A DNA stretch of 64,000 bases from Brevibacillus fluminis (lineage in GTDB: Bacteria; Bacillota; Bacilli; Brevibacillales; Brevibacillaceae): assembly GCF_003710825.1 (NCBI RefSeq), contig NZ_RHHQ01000004.1, forward strand, positions 424,648 through 488,647, in the 5' to 3' direction. The position numbers were made by a program, and so were the translations under genes. Positions 22,979 through 32,550 of the stretch are shown in pieces (positions within the stretch are counted from its first letter, which is position 1; each line of letters starts with the position of its first letter). The notes below the pieces were generated by a model. The model searched no databases and was not told the origin of the DNA. It was given only the letters and a program-made list of their open reading frames with translations.

Positions 22979-23992
22979 TCAAGGCTTTTGAGCAAATAGA
23001 TTAGCAAATTTTAAGAGCCCGGTTGACGAGTGACAATTCATATATTCAAAAATTACTTGATCTGACTTTAGAACAGACACCTCATGCCAAAGAGCAAGTT
23101 CAGTTGCATAATTATGCTTCTTCAACATTTCAAAAAAAGTCTTATAAATTTTCAAATGAGATGGGTGACTCTTAGCCCATTCTTCTAAATGAGCTAAAGA
23201 TAAAAAGTACGCGATTGTGCACGACTTATCAAGAGAATCCCCGGTTAAAGCGATTTCGTATACAAATTTTGATGATAAACATCCTGTTTCCGAAGGGTTC
23301 TGCCTGATATACTCAGACCCTTCCTTCAGTGTAGGTTCCACTAAATCTACATACGTTTTTCTTTCTTCATCGCTACATTGAACCCAATTTTGCGCTGTTC
23401 GAATCAAACAGATATTATCAGGTGGATATACACGAATTCTTTTTCCTAACGACACACCAAACGCTTGTTCTAAGATTTTCTTATCATATGCAGTGTCGAA
23501 GCGATCATGTGTAGATGCTTGGATACGATCCCTCATTGAACCCCAATATTCATGAACCTTTGTATATTTTATCGGTAAGAAATTCGACACTCCATTATCA
23601 TGATTCTCACCAGAATGGATCGTCTCAATATGGTCATTCGATATAACTACGATTTCTCTCCATAGCCCAACATCTTGTACAGGTTCTACACTTTCGCCCC
23701 AATATTTTTCAATAGATGAACTCGAATTCCATTCCTCGAACACTTCCATATTGTCCCAATAAACCAAAAAGATATGGTTTACGTATTCATCAATATCTTG
23801 GTGAACAGCTCGATCTACATGCGCTGGTCCATAGGGAGCTTGAAAAGCATTGAGGAATTGTTCTATATATCCCGTAGGATTCATCCCGTTCTTTGTTTGA
23901 ATACCAAATTGTCCAAAAACAATACATTCTGTGTTAAACTCTGCTGTCCAAGCATTCGATTTTGGCTCATGGTTCAGCGGTAATGCGGCCAT
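22979..23992 (-). CDS. oxd: Aldoxime dehydratase (haem-containing, OxdB-like)
   Basis: The 337-residue product begins MAALPLNHEPKSNAWTAEF, close to the start of Oxd enzymes. It carries PYGPAHVDRAVHQD (about 53-66), SHPSHLKIYKTFF near residue 277 (proximal haem His) and ALWHEVSVL near residue 302 (distal His). The family converts aldoximes to nitriles through direct substrate binding to ferrous haem. Known members are about 350 residues. Usually a nitrilase or nitrile hydratase is linked; none is in this window. DNA here is much richer in A+T than the flanks, which suggests transfer. GGGGGAGA lies seven bases before the ATG. Confidence 0.82.
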   Translation of the reverse strand: MAALPLNHEPKSNAWTAEFNTECIVFGQFGIQTKNGMNPTGYIEQFLNAFQAPYGPAHVDRAVHQDIDEYVNHIFLVYWDNMEVFEEWNSSSSIEKYWGESVEPVQDVGLWREIVVISNDHIETIHSGENHDNGVSNFLPIKYTKVHEYWGSMRDRIQASTHDRFDTAYDKKILEQAFGVSLGKRIRVYPPDNICLIRTAQNWVQCSDEERKTYVDLVEPTLKEGSEYIRQNPSETGCLSSKFVYEIALTGDSLDKSCTIAYFLSLAHLEEWAKSHPSHLKIYKTFFEMLKKHNYATELALWHEVSVLKSDQVIFEYMNCHSSTGLLKFANLFAQKP

Positions 23993-24093
23993 AATTTTTT
24001 CTCCCCCAGAAATGTTATCGCTTGAATCCGCGCTTTTTCATGCATTCATAGACAAATGCTTCTCAAGGGCGCGAAAACAATTTGGTTTGCTTG

Positions 24094-24963
24094 TTAGGAT
24101 TTCTCTTTTAACAAATCCGTAATAAAACTATGTAAGGTTTCACACAACTGATTCAATTCGTCAGTCATTTTCGTAAATAACTCTGATTGAACAGCCAATT
24201 CACTAGAAGATTGACTAATATCATGTATGCTGTCTTTCATACCTATAATGGAACTTTTCATCTGATGTAAAAAAACACCGATTTTCTGCGAAGCTTCATC
24301 AGAATGTTTGGATAGTTTTCGTATTTCAGTTGCAACAACCGAAAAGGTTTTCCCATATTCGCCAGCTCTTGCAGCCTCAATAGCCGCATTCAGACCAAGC
24401 AGATTCGATTGTTGTGCAACGTTATGGATAAACGAAATAACGCTATCCATGTTTTCGGTATTCTGCAAATTCAAGCTAGAGGTAGCCGATATTTCGTGAA
24501 TTGTAGCCGAAAGTTGTTCAGCATGCGCTGTGATCGAGTGTGTTTGGTCTACAATTGTATTGGCTATCTGATCCAATTTCCCAATAATGTCTTTCAGCAA
24601 ATACTCCTTATATAAACTGATTCCAAATCCGAGACAGCCGATCCATTCACCATTTTCATCAAACAATGGATAGCCGATTGCTTTAAAAGGCGGCCCATAT
24701 TCTGGTGGGGAAATCTGCTCCACTCGATCCCTTGTTTTTTTTATCGTTCCAAACAAGTCGTAATCCAGGAAAAGCTGCCCAATGGTAATTGGAGCATTCA
24801 GTGATTTTGATGGTGAATAGTAAACGTACTTTTCAGTGTCCGTAACCGCCACCATAAAGTCTTCATCACAAAAGATTTTTGTCAGTACAGGTCCTAGTGA
24901 GATTGCTTGTTCAAGACTATTCATGTAGGTAGTCATTCTCCTCGTAATTAACGTAACTCCCAT
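24094..24963 (-). CDS. Soluble methyl-accepting-type signal protein
   Basis: The 289-residue product has an N-terminal sensor region of about 115 residues (VLTKIFCDEDFMVAVTDTE, then a PLFDENGEWIGCLGFGIS strand pair, PAS/GAF-like) and then a short MCP signalling domain with the conserved hairpin tip LLGLNAAIEAARAGEYGKTF near residue 195. There are no membrane segments. It probably signals to CheA or acts as a cytoplasmic sensor. Start is unclear: ATG codons at 24963, 24936 and 24924 are possible, and GGAGTGTA favours the first. Confidence 0.8.
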   Translation of the reverse strand: MGVTLITRRMTTYMNSLEQAISLGPVLTKIFCDEDFMVAVTDTEKYVYYSPSKSLNAPITIGQLFLDYDLFGTIKKTRDRVEQISPPEYGPPFKAIGYPLFDENGEWIGCLGFGISLYKEYLLKDIIGKLDQIANTIVDQTHSITAHAEQLSATIHEISATSSLNLQNTENMDSVISFIHNVAQQSNLLGLNAAIEAARAGEYGKTFSVVATEIRKLSKHSDEASQKIGVFLHQMKSSIIGMKDSIHDISQSSSELAVQSELFTKMTDELNQLCETLHSFITDLLKEKS

Positions 24964-24984
24964 TACACTCCGATTGCTGGATAC

Positions 24985-25143
24985 CTATTGTTTTCTTGTG
25001 TTCCAGAATTGATTTAGTACCACGTCCAATTCCTGGCTGATTTTTACCACCTCTGTATCTGTAAAAGACTCTTTCAAATTCGCGATATCAATGAGATCCT
25101 TCTTCAAATTTGTTATTTTTAGCAAAAGTTCCTCGATCATCAT
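24985..25143 (-). CDS. Spo0E-family aspartyl-phosphate phosphatase
   Basis: The 52-residue product was found by reading the AT-rich gap; it is too short for usual ORF cut-offs. It begins MMIEELLLKITNLKKDL and ends with the family signature ISQELDVVLNQFW, the SQELD motif being the hallmark of Spo0E-type phosphatases. Such proteins dephosphorylate Spo0A-P and delay sporulation. AAGGTGAT lies seven bases before the ATG. It is upstream of the chemoreceptor-like gene on the same strand and may share its transcript. Confidence 0.78.
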   Translation of the reverse strand: MMIEELLLKITNLKKDLIDIANLKESFTDTEVVKISQELDVVLNQFWNTRKQ

Positions 25144-25256
25144 TCATCCATCACCTTTATTACGGATTTTCCATTACAACCAGGATGTTTGACATGTTGT
25201 CGAGACGAATTAGGTCTGAGCCGATCTTGAAAACCTGAAAACATCAAGCTCTGATA

Positions 25257-25268
25257 TGGTGTTATAAT
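25257..25268 (+). promoter_or_regulatory. Extended -10 promoter of the STAS-like gene
   Basis: TGT followed by TATAAT at 25263-25268, 33 bases before the start codon. The -35 region is poor, as usual for extended -10 promoters. Confidence 0.5.
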
Positions 25269-25300
25269 GTGGGAATGATCTATTACATAGGGGTGACAAC

Positions 25301-25777
25301 ATGAACTGCTTATTCGGTAAATTTCATTATTTTAAAGATGAAGAAAAGTTGTTGTTCACCTGGAAGGTAACCGGAAAAATTGAGTTATCAGAGATCTATC
25401 CTATAGTCGATACTATAAAATTAAATGTGATGTCCCTACCAAAAGGAAAAGTTAAGCTGTTGGTAGATAACCGGCACATGGTGGATAGTGATAACCATCC
25501 CATTCTTTTCAGCAACGCAATCAACATGGAATGGATTATGTTGCAACAATGGTTAATCGAATACTGTTCCCTTGTAGCTGTCCTCTGTGGTTCAAGATTA
25601 ATGAAGGCGCAAATGGATAGGATTGCCGAAAGTAGTGGAATAAGTCAAATTTTAAAAGCTTTCTGGAGCAAAAATTATGACGAGTCTTTATTGGGGGCAG
25701 TGAGCTTTTTGGAAATTGAGGCATATAAAGCATCTCTTCTTTATTCCTTAGATCCTACTAACATCAATTTCGACTGA
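25301..25777 (+). CDS. STAS/SpoIIAA-like hypothetical protein
   Basis: The 158-residue product begins MNCLFGKFHYFKDEEKLLF. The order strand, helix, GKVKLLVDNRHMVDSDNH (about 48-65), helix is like SpoIIAA-like STAS proteins. No catalytic motif. GGGGTGAC precedes the ATG. It shares the AT-rich island with the aldoxime dehydratase and LysR genes. The function is not known. Confidence 0.5.
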   Translation: MNCLFGKFHYFKDEEKLLFTWKVTGKIELSEIYPIVDTIKLNVMSLPKGKVKLLVDNRHMVDSDNHPILFSNAINMEWIMLQQWLIEYCSLVAVLCGSRLMKAQMDRIAESSGISQILKAFWSKNYDESLLGAVSFLEIEAYKASLLYSLDPTNINFD

Positions 25778-25910
25778 AAATAGATTAAAGAGCTAAAAAT
25801 CAATTCCCTCCTTTCAGAGTTTATCTGGCCTCATTATAAAATAGGGTGGTTCTATATTTCAAAACAGTTGTTTTTATAAACGATATAAATCATATTTATG
25901 GGGATCTATC

Positions 25911-26798
25911 ATGGAACTAACAGATATCCGAACATTCGTAGCTGTGGCACAGCTTGGAACGATGAGTGCCGCTTCAAAGCATTTATTCGTAACTCAACCG
26001 GCGGTCAGCGTAAGAATCCAACGCATAGAAAAAGAAATAGGGTGTCAAATATTTGAACGAGTAGGTCAAAAAGTTAAGCTGACTCCTTCTGGCCAAGTGT
26101 TTTACACAAGATGTTTGTTACTCTTATCCGACTTAAATGAGGCGATTCGTGAGGCAAAAGTGGCAAATAACCACCCCAGTTCTTTTACCATTGGGATGGC
26201 GGAGGCAATGTCCTCGAAATATTTTGCAAAAAGGATCCAGGAATTCACCGAATTAAATCCTAACATTGTACTCAATTTGCGAATTTCACAAAATGAACAA
26301 ATAAGTAACCTGATCGAAAATGGACTCATTGATGTGGGTTTCAGATATTTCATGGATCATCATACCCATAACGTTGAACAAATTAAGGTTGCTACCGAAC
26401 AATTTGTCGTTGTTTCCTCTTTTCATTCAAAGCTTGTACCAACTTCTTGTTCCATTCACGATATCTCAAGTAGTATGAACTGGGTGACCTTTCCGGCAGG
26501 CAGTCAGTCGGATGAAACAGTAAGTAAATTATTAGATTCTTTATTAATCATTCATAACATTAGCAAAGGGGCATTGATTGAAGCAGAAAGTCTTACGGCT
26601 CAAAAAAGATTAGTTGAATCGGATTTAGGTTTAGGGTTCTTGCCAAAGTCTTTTATTGAAGAGGAACTTGAGTTGCGCTCACTTCGAATAATCGATATTC
26701 CTGGATTAAGCGTGAAAGTGCCTATCTTCGCTATTTATCGTCTCTCCTCTTCTGTTATTGAGACAATTGAGAGATTCGTAGATTTGATTTCGGTATAA
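25911..26798 (+). CDS. LysR-family transcription regulator
   Basis: The 295-residue product begins MELTDIRTFVAVAQLGTMS. The N-terminal winged HTH is clear (AASKHLFVTQPAVSVRIQRI, about 20-39), followed by the two-lobed effector domain with a typical GFLPKSFIEEEL end. GGGGATCT precedes the ATG. It is on the opposite strand from the aldoxime dehydratase, about 2 kb away in the same AT-rich island, so it could control it. No operator is visible. Confidence 0.85.
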   Translation: MELTDIRTFVAVAQLGTMSAASKHLFVTQPAVSVRIQRIEKEIGCQIFERVGQKVKLTPSGQVFYTRCLLLLSDLNEAIREAKVANNHPSSFTIGMAEAMSSKYFAKRIQEFTELNPNIVLNLRISQNEQISNLIENGLIDVGFRYFMDHHTHNVEQIKVATEQFVVVSSFHSKLVPTSCSIHDISSSMNWVTFPAGSQSDETVSKLLDSLLIIHNISKGALIEAESLTAQKRLVESDLGLGFLPKSFIEEELELRSLRIIDIPGLSVKVPIFAIYRLSSSVIETIERFVDLISV

Positions 26799-26840
26799 TA
26801 TGTTTTTTACTTTCTCAACGATCTTCTCGTTCCTACATAA

Positions 26841-26872
26841 AGAAGCTTCCCGACCTTGATCGGGAAGCTTCT
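26841..26872. terminator. Bidirectional terminator between LysR and PBP2 genes
   Basis: AGAAGCTTCCCGA pairs perfectly with TCGGGAAGCTTCT around a six-base loop; CCTTTT follows on the plus strand. It lies between convergent genes. Confidence 0.75.
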
Positions 26873-26881
26873 CCTTTTGCA

Positions 26882-28942
26882 TCACTTCGGTTGCTGATCC
26901 GCCGGTTTGTCGGTCGGTCCCAGTCCGATATACTTGTCGTAAATGTCAAAGATGCCACGTGCGATGTTGGCAGCAGAACGACCGCCGTATCCGCCTTCCG
27001 GCACGATAACGGCCACGGCCAGCTTCGGATTTTCCAGCGGAGCGAAGGAAACCAGCACCCCGTTGGTCACGCGCGCATAGCGTTGCCATTTTGTTTTCTT
27101 TTCACCTGTCTTGCTATCCACGTATTCAGTCGGTGTGTAGATGTCCTGCTCGGATGTACCGGTTTTCGCTGCAATCTTGTATTTCGAACCGGCGAACGCG
27201 CTGATCGCGGAACCGCCTGGCTGAGTAACCAAATACATCCCTTCGTGGACGATGTCCCAATACAGGTCCGGCATTTTCACGGTGTTCACCACTTTCGGCT
27301 GGAACGCTTGCACGACCTCACCCTTGTCATTCACGATATGGTCCACGATTTGCGGCTGCAAACGGACGCCTTTGTTGGCGAGCGTCGCCGCATATTGGGC
27401 AAGCTGCATGGCGGTTACACGAATTTGCTGGCCGAAAGAGGACTGCACCATCGATGCGAGCGGGCCATATTCTTTATCCATTTGCAGAAAGTCTTCTTTC
27501 CCGCTGCTCTCGCCAGGCAGATCGACACCGGTTTGTGTGCCGAGCCCGAATTCATGGTAATACTCCTGCAGTTTGCTTGCGGAATCTTTGCCAAATTTCT
27601 TGGAAATCCCGTCCCCGATCCGTGCCATATAGGTGTTGGAAGACTTCTGCAGCGCTTTTTGCGGTGTCAGAACGCCGTAATTGTGATGCTGGTCATTATG
27701 GATTTCGTCTGTTCCGCGTCCATATTTGTAGGCGCCTGGGTCAGTCCAAACGTCATGCGGGCCGATGATCCCCTCGGCGATCCCCATCAAAACCGTGATC
27801 GGCTTGACGACCGAACCTGCCGGCACGACGGATTGCGGATGCTTGTACCCTTCCGCTTCTGCCGCCGCACCTGTTTTCGGCCGAACGTCATACGGTGCGT
27901 CTTTGATCGTTCCGTTCGTCACGGCATACTTGATCTGGTTGTACGTGTCGCTGTCCAATCCTTTCAGCCATACGTTCGGATCATACTCGGGATAGCTGAC
28001 GGCTGCGACGATTTTGCCCGTCTTCACTTCGATCGCCACCGCGTACGCCCCTTTGGCATAGGTTGCTTTATCCACACTCGAACGTAGCTTTGGCATGAAG
28101 TCTTTGATGAAATCGCGCACGCCCAGCTGAACGCGGTCATCGATGGTCAAATACAGGTCGTTTCCTTTGGTTGGCGGCTTCTCTTTCACCATGCGGATCA
28201 CTTTCTGATCAGAGGTGACTTCATACTGGCGATAGCCGTTTTCGCCGCGCAGCTGCTCTTCATAGGAGCGCTCCACGCCGTCAAGCCCGACCATCTGATC
28301 CGGCAAATAGTGGTCCTTTTGGCTCACGTAAAAATCGGATGCCAAGTTTTCCGCTACATGGTAGGGCCGGACATAACCAATGGATTGCACGGCCACTTGA
28401 TTCGGATCGTAGACGCGGATCGATTTCGTCACTACATCAATCCCCGGCAACTCACTGCGATGCTCGCCCAAATAGGCGATCTCAGTCTCCGACAAATCGT
28501 ATTTCAAGTCTTTTTCCATGAATTTGGGGGACTGGCGCATCACGCGCTCCATTTTGCCGTCCTTTAGCTCATAGCCGACGTCCATTTTTTTCAGCAGCGT
28601 CGCTTTGTCCGTCCCCCCCAACACTTTCTCCAGCTTGGTGACCAACGCCAAATAATCATCGCTTTTCATATTGTCTTGCTCATTGTAAACGGCTGTAAAC
28701 GAGGCGCGGTTGCTCACGATGGTGTGCCCAGCCCTGTCGTAGATGTTGCCGCGGATCGCCGATATCGGCGTCTGCTTGTAATGCTCAGTTTTCGCTTGTG
28801 CGGCATAGTTGGCGCCTTGCAAAATTTGCAGATCTGCCAACCGCAGGATGACCGCAGAAAACATGACGAACACAATGAGATACAATATATTTAAACGCTT
28901 CCCGATGTCGGAGCGCCGTTCTTTTTCCTGTTCTTCTAGCAT
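26882..28942 (-). CDS. mrdA: Penicillin-binding protein 2 (MrdA/PbpA type)
   Basis: The 686-residue product begins MLEEQEKERRSDIGKRLNIL with one membrane segment (about 18-38). The PBP dimerisation domain includes RGNIYDRAGHTIVSNRASF (about 53-71). The transpeptidase domain carries GSVVKP (SxxK, about residue 375), KSSNTY (SxN, about 435) and AAKTGTSE (KTG, about 594). It cross-links peptidoglycan during elongation or spore outgrowth. An upstream GTG is possible, but AGGTGA five bases before the ATG at 28940-28942 fits better. Long AT-rich leader upstream. Confidence 0.92.
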   Translation of the reverse strand: MLEEQEKERRSDIGKRLNILYLIVFVMFSAVILRLADLQILQGANYAAQAKTEHYKQTPISAIRGNIYDRAGHTIVSNRASFTAVYNEQDNMKSDDYLALVTKLEKVLGGTDKATLLKKMDVGYELKDGKMERVMRQSPKFMEKDLKYDLSETEIAYLGEHRSELPGIDVVTKSIRVYDPNQVAVQSIGYVRPYHVAENLASDFYVSQKDHYLPDQMVGLDGVERSYEEQLRGENGYRQYEVTSDQKVIRMVKEKPPTKGNDLYLTIDDRVQLGVRDFIKDFMPKLRSSVDKATYAKGAYAVAIEVKTGKIVAAVSYPEYDPNVWLKGLDSDTYNQIKYAVTNGTIKDAPYDVRPKTGAAAEAEGYKHPQSVVPAGSVVKPITVLMGIAEGIIGPHDVWTDPGAYKYGRGTDEIHNDQHHNYGVLTPQKALQKSSNTYMARIGDGISKKFGKDSASKLQEYYHEFGLGTQTGVDLPGESSGKEDFLQMDKEYGPLASMVQSSFGQQIRVTAMQLAQYAATLANKGVRLQPQIVDHIVNDKGEVVQAFQPKVVNTVKMPDLYWDIVHEGMYLVTQPGGSAISAFAGSKYKIAAKTGTSEQDIYTPTEYVDSKTGEKKTKWQRYARVTNGVLVSFAPLENPKLAVAVIVPEGGYGGRSAANIARGIFDIYDKYIGLGPTDKPADQQPK

Positions 28943-29038
28943 CGCTTTCACCTACTTTTGTTGCTTTTGACTTCCTTCCATAAACGCATGAATGTTTATG
29001 ATACCCCTCCTTTCTTTTCATTTTCTTTGAATGACCCT

Positions 29039-29130
29039 TTAGAAAACTTGGCTACGCCAATCTTTTGGCGGAGCCTTAGTTGCACTTATACTGGATAAGA
29101 ATTGTTTTAAATTCTTATCTGTACGAAAAC
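29039..29130. repeat. Dispersed structured repeat, copy 1
   Basis: Begins TTAGAAAACTTGGCTACGCC and ends near TTCTTATCTGTACGAAAA. It has two stems: GGCT-ACGCC with GGCG-GAGCC, and GATAAGAATT with AATTCTTATC. A second copy at 33813-33899 matches across its whole length with small loop differences. It is not coding. Possible MITE-like or RNA element. Confidence 0.75.
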
Positions 29131-29257
29131 AAAACAACCTTTTCTACTATACCAGCATTGAATCGCCGAAAAAAATAAATCCTTGCTTATATTTGTCCAT
29201 CTTTTTTCTCGGCAACCCCTATATTTTACACCAAAGCCAACTTACAAAACAGCGAAA

Positions 29258-29291
29258 CGCAGGCGCTACCGGATCTGGCGGCATGCCTGCG
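29258..29291 (-). terminator. Terminator of the SgrR-type gene
   Basis: CGCAGGC (29258-29264) pairs with GCCTGCG (29285-29291); the minus strand continues TTTCGCTGTTTTG. Confidence 0.55.
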
Positions 29292-29325
29292 CACATTGTA
29301 TTCTACCCTTTTTCAGCATTCACGG

Positions 29326-31152
29326 CTAGCGTTCCTTGAACCACAGTGTCCGATAATCCGCCCATCCATATGAATTGATCGTTACACCAGACAGGAGATG
29401 GTGGTGGGATGAGCTTTGCCGCGTATGGTAGAGGTAGAGGATTGCCCGCTTTGCTTTTAGATACTGATCGATTTGCCGAAACAGCTGCATGCGTGTCGAT
29501 GCCGCCGGATCCTGGATCAGCTGTTTGATCTTGTCATCGACGTAAGCGGCAGACGATTCGTCCAAATGGCCGCGCAAAAAACTGATTGTCCGCTGCAGCG
29601 TTTCAATTAACGAGATTTCGAGATTATCATCGTACACTTCGCCGGTCAGGATCATATCCGCTTCCTGAATCCGTTGTTTCGTTTGTAGCTCTTCAATCGC
29701 AAACACGCTAACTTCCAGTTGCACGCCGTATCTCTGGCATTCGGCTGCCACCCAGCGTACATCGATCTCGTTTTCCGATTCCGGCTGGTACGCATATATC
29801 CGCAGCGGCTCTCCCTTATATCCGCTTTGTAAAAGCAAGGTATGGATTTCTTTCGCCGTCGCTTGCGGGCGAATCGGCTCTCGCTCCACCTCTTCCGCGA
29901 ATTGGGGAATCATCCCATAGGCGGGGCAAAGGCGCTTACCTTTTAACTCCTTGATCATTTTTCCACGATCGAGCATCAAGTCGATCGCCTGGCGAAAAGC
30001 AGGATGCTGGACTACGCTGTCCTTCTTTACGTTAAAAGTGATGAACAGCGAGCCGGTCTCGATTTGATCGTGGTCAAGCCATTCCGCTTCGCCCCACTCT
30101 TTTTCCGCCTGAAACGGAAAATAGCGGATCGGCAGGCCACCAAGCTCTGGCACCACCCGATCTTTCAGCTCCGGGATGATCCATAGGTCGACGCGGTCCA
30201 GATGCGGCCTTCCGCAAAAATAGGAGGGAAACGCCTCCAGGCGAAACAAAACGTCATCGTTGCGCGCCAGTGAAAAGGGCCCGCTTCCGATCGGCATACG
30301 GCTGAATGCCTCCTCCCCGTTTGTCAGCGCGTCTCGGGGAATGATAGAGGCGGCGGTCGAACTGAGGAAGTGCAGGAACAGAAAGCTCGGTGTCGCCAGT
30401 TCCACTTCAATCACCGTGTCTTTCTTCACCTCGATTCGCGTAAATGACGCGAACAGGCGAAAATACGGAATGTCGTCTGCCAGCTTCCGCACCCGTTCCA
30501 GCGTCGCTTTCACGTCATGCGCGGTCAAAGTCTGCTTGTTATGAAACAAGACGCCTTTTCGCAAATAAAAGGTCCAGACGGTTCCTTCCTCATTTCGTTC
30601 CCAATAATGGGCAAGATGCGGTTTGATCGTCTTCGTCTCCAGATCAAAAACGACCATGGTATCAAAAAGCTGCTTCACCATATGCGCTTCCGTTCGCCGC
30701 GTCACATACAGCGGATCAAGCCTCGGGATCGGCCGATAAAACGGGAAGCACAGCGTCTCCAGCTGCCTGCTGTCGCGCATCTCCACCTGATAGCCGAGGC
30801 GCTTGTAAACCCAGTCCAAAAATGACTCCATCGGCGGCCCTTCGATACCGTTTTCCTCCAAGAGTGCAAAGGCGGTTTGGAATTCTCCTTTTTCCCCAAG
30901 TTCCTTGGCAATCAGCAAAATGATGTCCTCTCGAACTATTTTGAATGCGATCGACGAACGATTACCGCGTCCCCGGCCTGGAATCCAGCTGATCCAGTCG
31001 AGTTCGCACATATGCTTGACTAAGAGCTTTGCGTTGCGGATGGTGCATGCGCAGACCGCTGCGATTTCCTCCAGCGTCACCTCATGCGGGGAGTGCCTGT
31101 CGTCATCGGTCAGATGCGTATGTAGATTCAAGTAATGTCGAGCGATTTGCAT
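29326..31152 (-). CDS. SgrR-type regulator with solute-binding domain
   Basis: In the 608-residue product, residues 1-110 are an SgrR_N winged HTH (LEEIAAVCACTIRNAKLLVK, about 24-43, and WIPGRGRGNRS). Residues about 165-590 are an SBP_bac_5-like peptide/nickel-type binding domain (DTMVVFDLETKTIKPHLAHY, then GTVWTFYLRKGVLFHN). No signal peptide, so the binding domain is an intracellular ligand sensor. The gene is divergent from an MFS transporter 101 bases away; it probably controls that pump in response to a bound metabolite. Confidence 0.85.
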   Translation of the reverse strand: MQIARHYLNLHTHLTDDDRHSPHEVTLEEIAAVCACTIRNAKLLVKHMCELDWISWIPGRGRGNRSSIAFKIVREDIILLIAKELGEKGEFQTAFALLEENGIEGPPMESFLDWVYKRLGYQVEMRDSRQLETLCFPFYRPIPRLDPLYVTRRTEAHMVKQLFDTMVVFDLETKTIKPHLAHYWERNEEGTVWTFYLRKGVLFHNKQTLTAHDVKATLERVRKLADDIPYFRLFASFTRIEVKKDTVIEVELATPSFLFLHFLSSTAASIIPRDALTNGEEAFSRMPIGSGPFSLARNDDVLFRLEAFPSYFCGRPHLDRVDLWIIPELKDRVVPELGGLPIRYFPFQAEKEWGEAEWLDHDQIETGSLFITFNVKKDSVVQHPAFRQAIDLMLDRGKMIKELKGKRLCPAYGMIPQFAEEVEREPIRPQATAKEIHTLLLQSGYKGEPLRIYAYQPESENEIDVRWVAAECQRYGVQLEVSVFAIEELQTKQRIQEADMILTGEVYDDNLEISLIETLQRTISFLRGHLDESSAAYVDDKIKQLIQDPAASTRMQLFRQIDQYLKAKRAILYLYHTRQSSSHHHLLSGVTINSYGWADYRTLWFKER

Positions 31153-31253
31153 CGAATACCTCTCTTATTTAAAAGGGGAAATTATTTTATATCTATATTA
31201 CACTTTTTCTTCCTCTTTAACTATTTATAATGATTCACAAGGGAGGGAAAATC

Positions 31254-32489
31254 ATGTCTCAGCTACACATCACGACGCAAACGAATGCGGAAGTAGCCCC
31301 ATCCATATGGCGAAACCGCAATTTTCTGATCTTGTTTGTCACGGGAATCATCATCGAATTCGGGAGCAAGGTCTATGAGCTAGCACTGCCGCTCATCCTG
31401 TTTGAAAAAACCCATTCCGCTGCGACGATGGGCACGATGCGCGCGATTGAATTTTTACCGAATCTGCTTTTCGCCATGTTTATCGGCGTTTTTGTGGACC
31501 GGGTGAACAAAAAGCGCTGGATCCAGCTCACTGTCACGATCCAGATGCTCGTTTTGATCGGCCTCTACGCCCTTGCTCGTTTCGGGCATGCCAGCATCTA
31601 TCATTTTTATATAGCCGGTTTTGTCTTGATGACGCTTTACTATGCTTACGGCAATGCCAAAGTAAGCATCGTCAAGCAGGTACTGCCGACCCAACTGCTC
31701 ATCTCCGCCAATGCGAAATTCTCCTTCACCACCACGCTGATTGGGATCATGGGGCCTGCCATCTCCGGCTTTATTTTGCTCTTGGCCAATTTGTATGACG
31801 GCCTGTTGCTCACAGCCTTGAGTTTTTTGCTGGCTATCGGGAGCACGTCTTTCCTGAAGGCGGAGGAGGAGCGGAAAACTGCTCGTGACAGCAGCTTTTG
31901 GCAGGACTTGCGCGACGGCTGGCGTGTGCTGCTGTCTAACCGCCCCTTGTGGCTGATCACGATTTTGGTCATTTTCCTCAATTCCACCTCCGGCATGTAC
32001 GATGCGATGGTCATCTTTTTCGCCAAAGATACACTAAAGCTGGACAATTCCGTGCTTGGGCTTGCGTTGTCAGCAGCAGGACTTGGCGGCCTGCTCGGAA
32101 GCGTACTCGTTGGGCACGCGAGGCAACGCTTTCAGACCGGCAGGCTGCTAGGCTTGACAATATTGGGTGATGCGCTCGCTTATTTGGTGATGTTTTTTGC
32201 TCCAAACGTATGGGTCATGATGCTGTCACTGCTTTTGGAAGGATTGTTTGGCACGATGTCCAGCGTCTGCATTTGGACCTTCCGTCAGGAGAGCACGCCA
32301 TCCGGCATGATCGGGCGGATCAGTGGCATCACGGGCAGCATTTTCAAGCTCGGGATGGTGTTCACGATTTTCGGCTCCGGCTGGGTCGCCGAGTTGTTCC
32401 ACGCGTCCTATGTTTTTCTCGGCGCAGCGATTATGTCGATCGGCATTTTCATCGCCTACCGCAACCTGTCACTTTGGCACTTGCGCTGA
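31254..32489 (+). CDS. MFS transporter, SgrR-linked
   Basis: The 411-residue product begins MSQLHITTQTNAEVAPSIWR. Twelve membrane segments are expected; the MFS loop motif FVDRVNKKRW lies after the second segment (about 82-91). GGGAGGG precedes the ATG; an ATG 24 bases upstream lacks one. Similar to MFS_3-type macrolide or drug pumps. It is probably regulated by the divergent SgrR-type protein. Confidence 0.85.
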   Translation: MSQLHITTQTNAEVAPSIWRNRNFLILFVTGIIIEFGSKVYELALPLILFEKTHSAATMGTMRAIEFLPNLLFAMFIGVFVDRVNKKRWIQLTVTIQMLVLIGLYALARFGHASIYHFYIAGFVLMTLYYAYGNAKVSIVKQVLPTQLLISANAKFSFTTTLIGIMGPAISGFILLLANLYDGLLLTALSFLLAIGSTSFLKAEEERKTARDSSFWQDLRDGWRVLLSNRPLWLITILVIFLNSTSGMYDAMVIFFAKDTLKLDNSVLGLALSAAGLGGLLGSVLVGHARQRFQTGRLLGLTILGDALAYLVMFFAPNVWVMMLSLLLEGLFGTMSSVCIWTFRQESTPSGMIGRISGITGSIFKLGMVFTIFGSGWVAELFHASYVFLGAAIMSIGIFIAYRNLSLWHLR

Positions 32490-32550
32490 TGCGATTGCTC
32501 TCTTGTCCGTTTTCACACGACTGGAAAAGTGTATGCACGACACTTCGGCT

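Larger units (their letters stand above)
28943..29325. other. Intergenic region with repeat copy and terminator
   Basis: This 383-base gap holds the first copy of a ~90-base structured repeat (29039-29130), AT-rich DNA that probably includes the mrdA promoter, and the SgrR-gene terminator (29258-29291). No gene is supported. Confidence 0.6.

Noticed and set aside
26891..28087. 398-codon open frame on + opposite the PBP2 gene
   Set aside because: It is antisense to a clear PBP with all active-site motifs, has a composition typical of the complement of GC-rich coding DNA, and no ribosome binding site.
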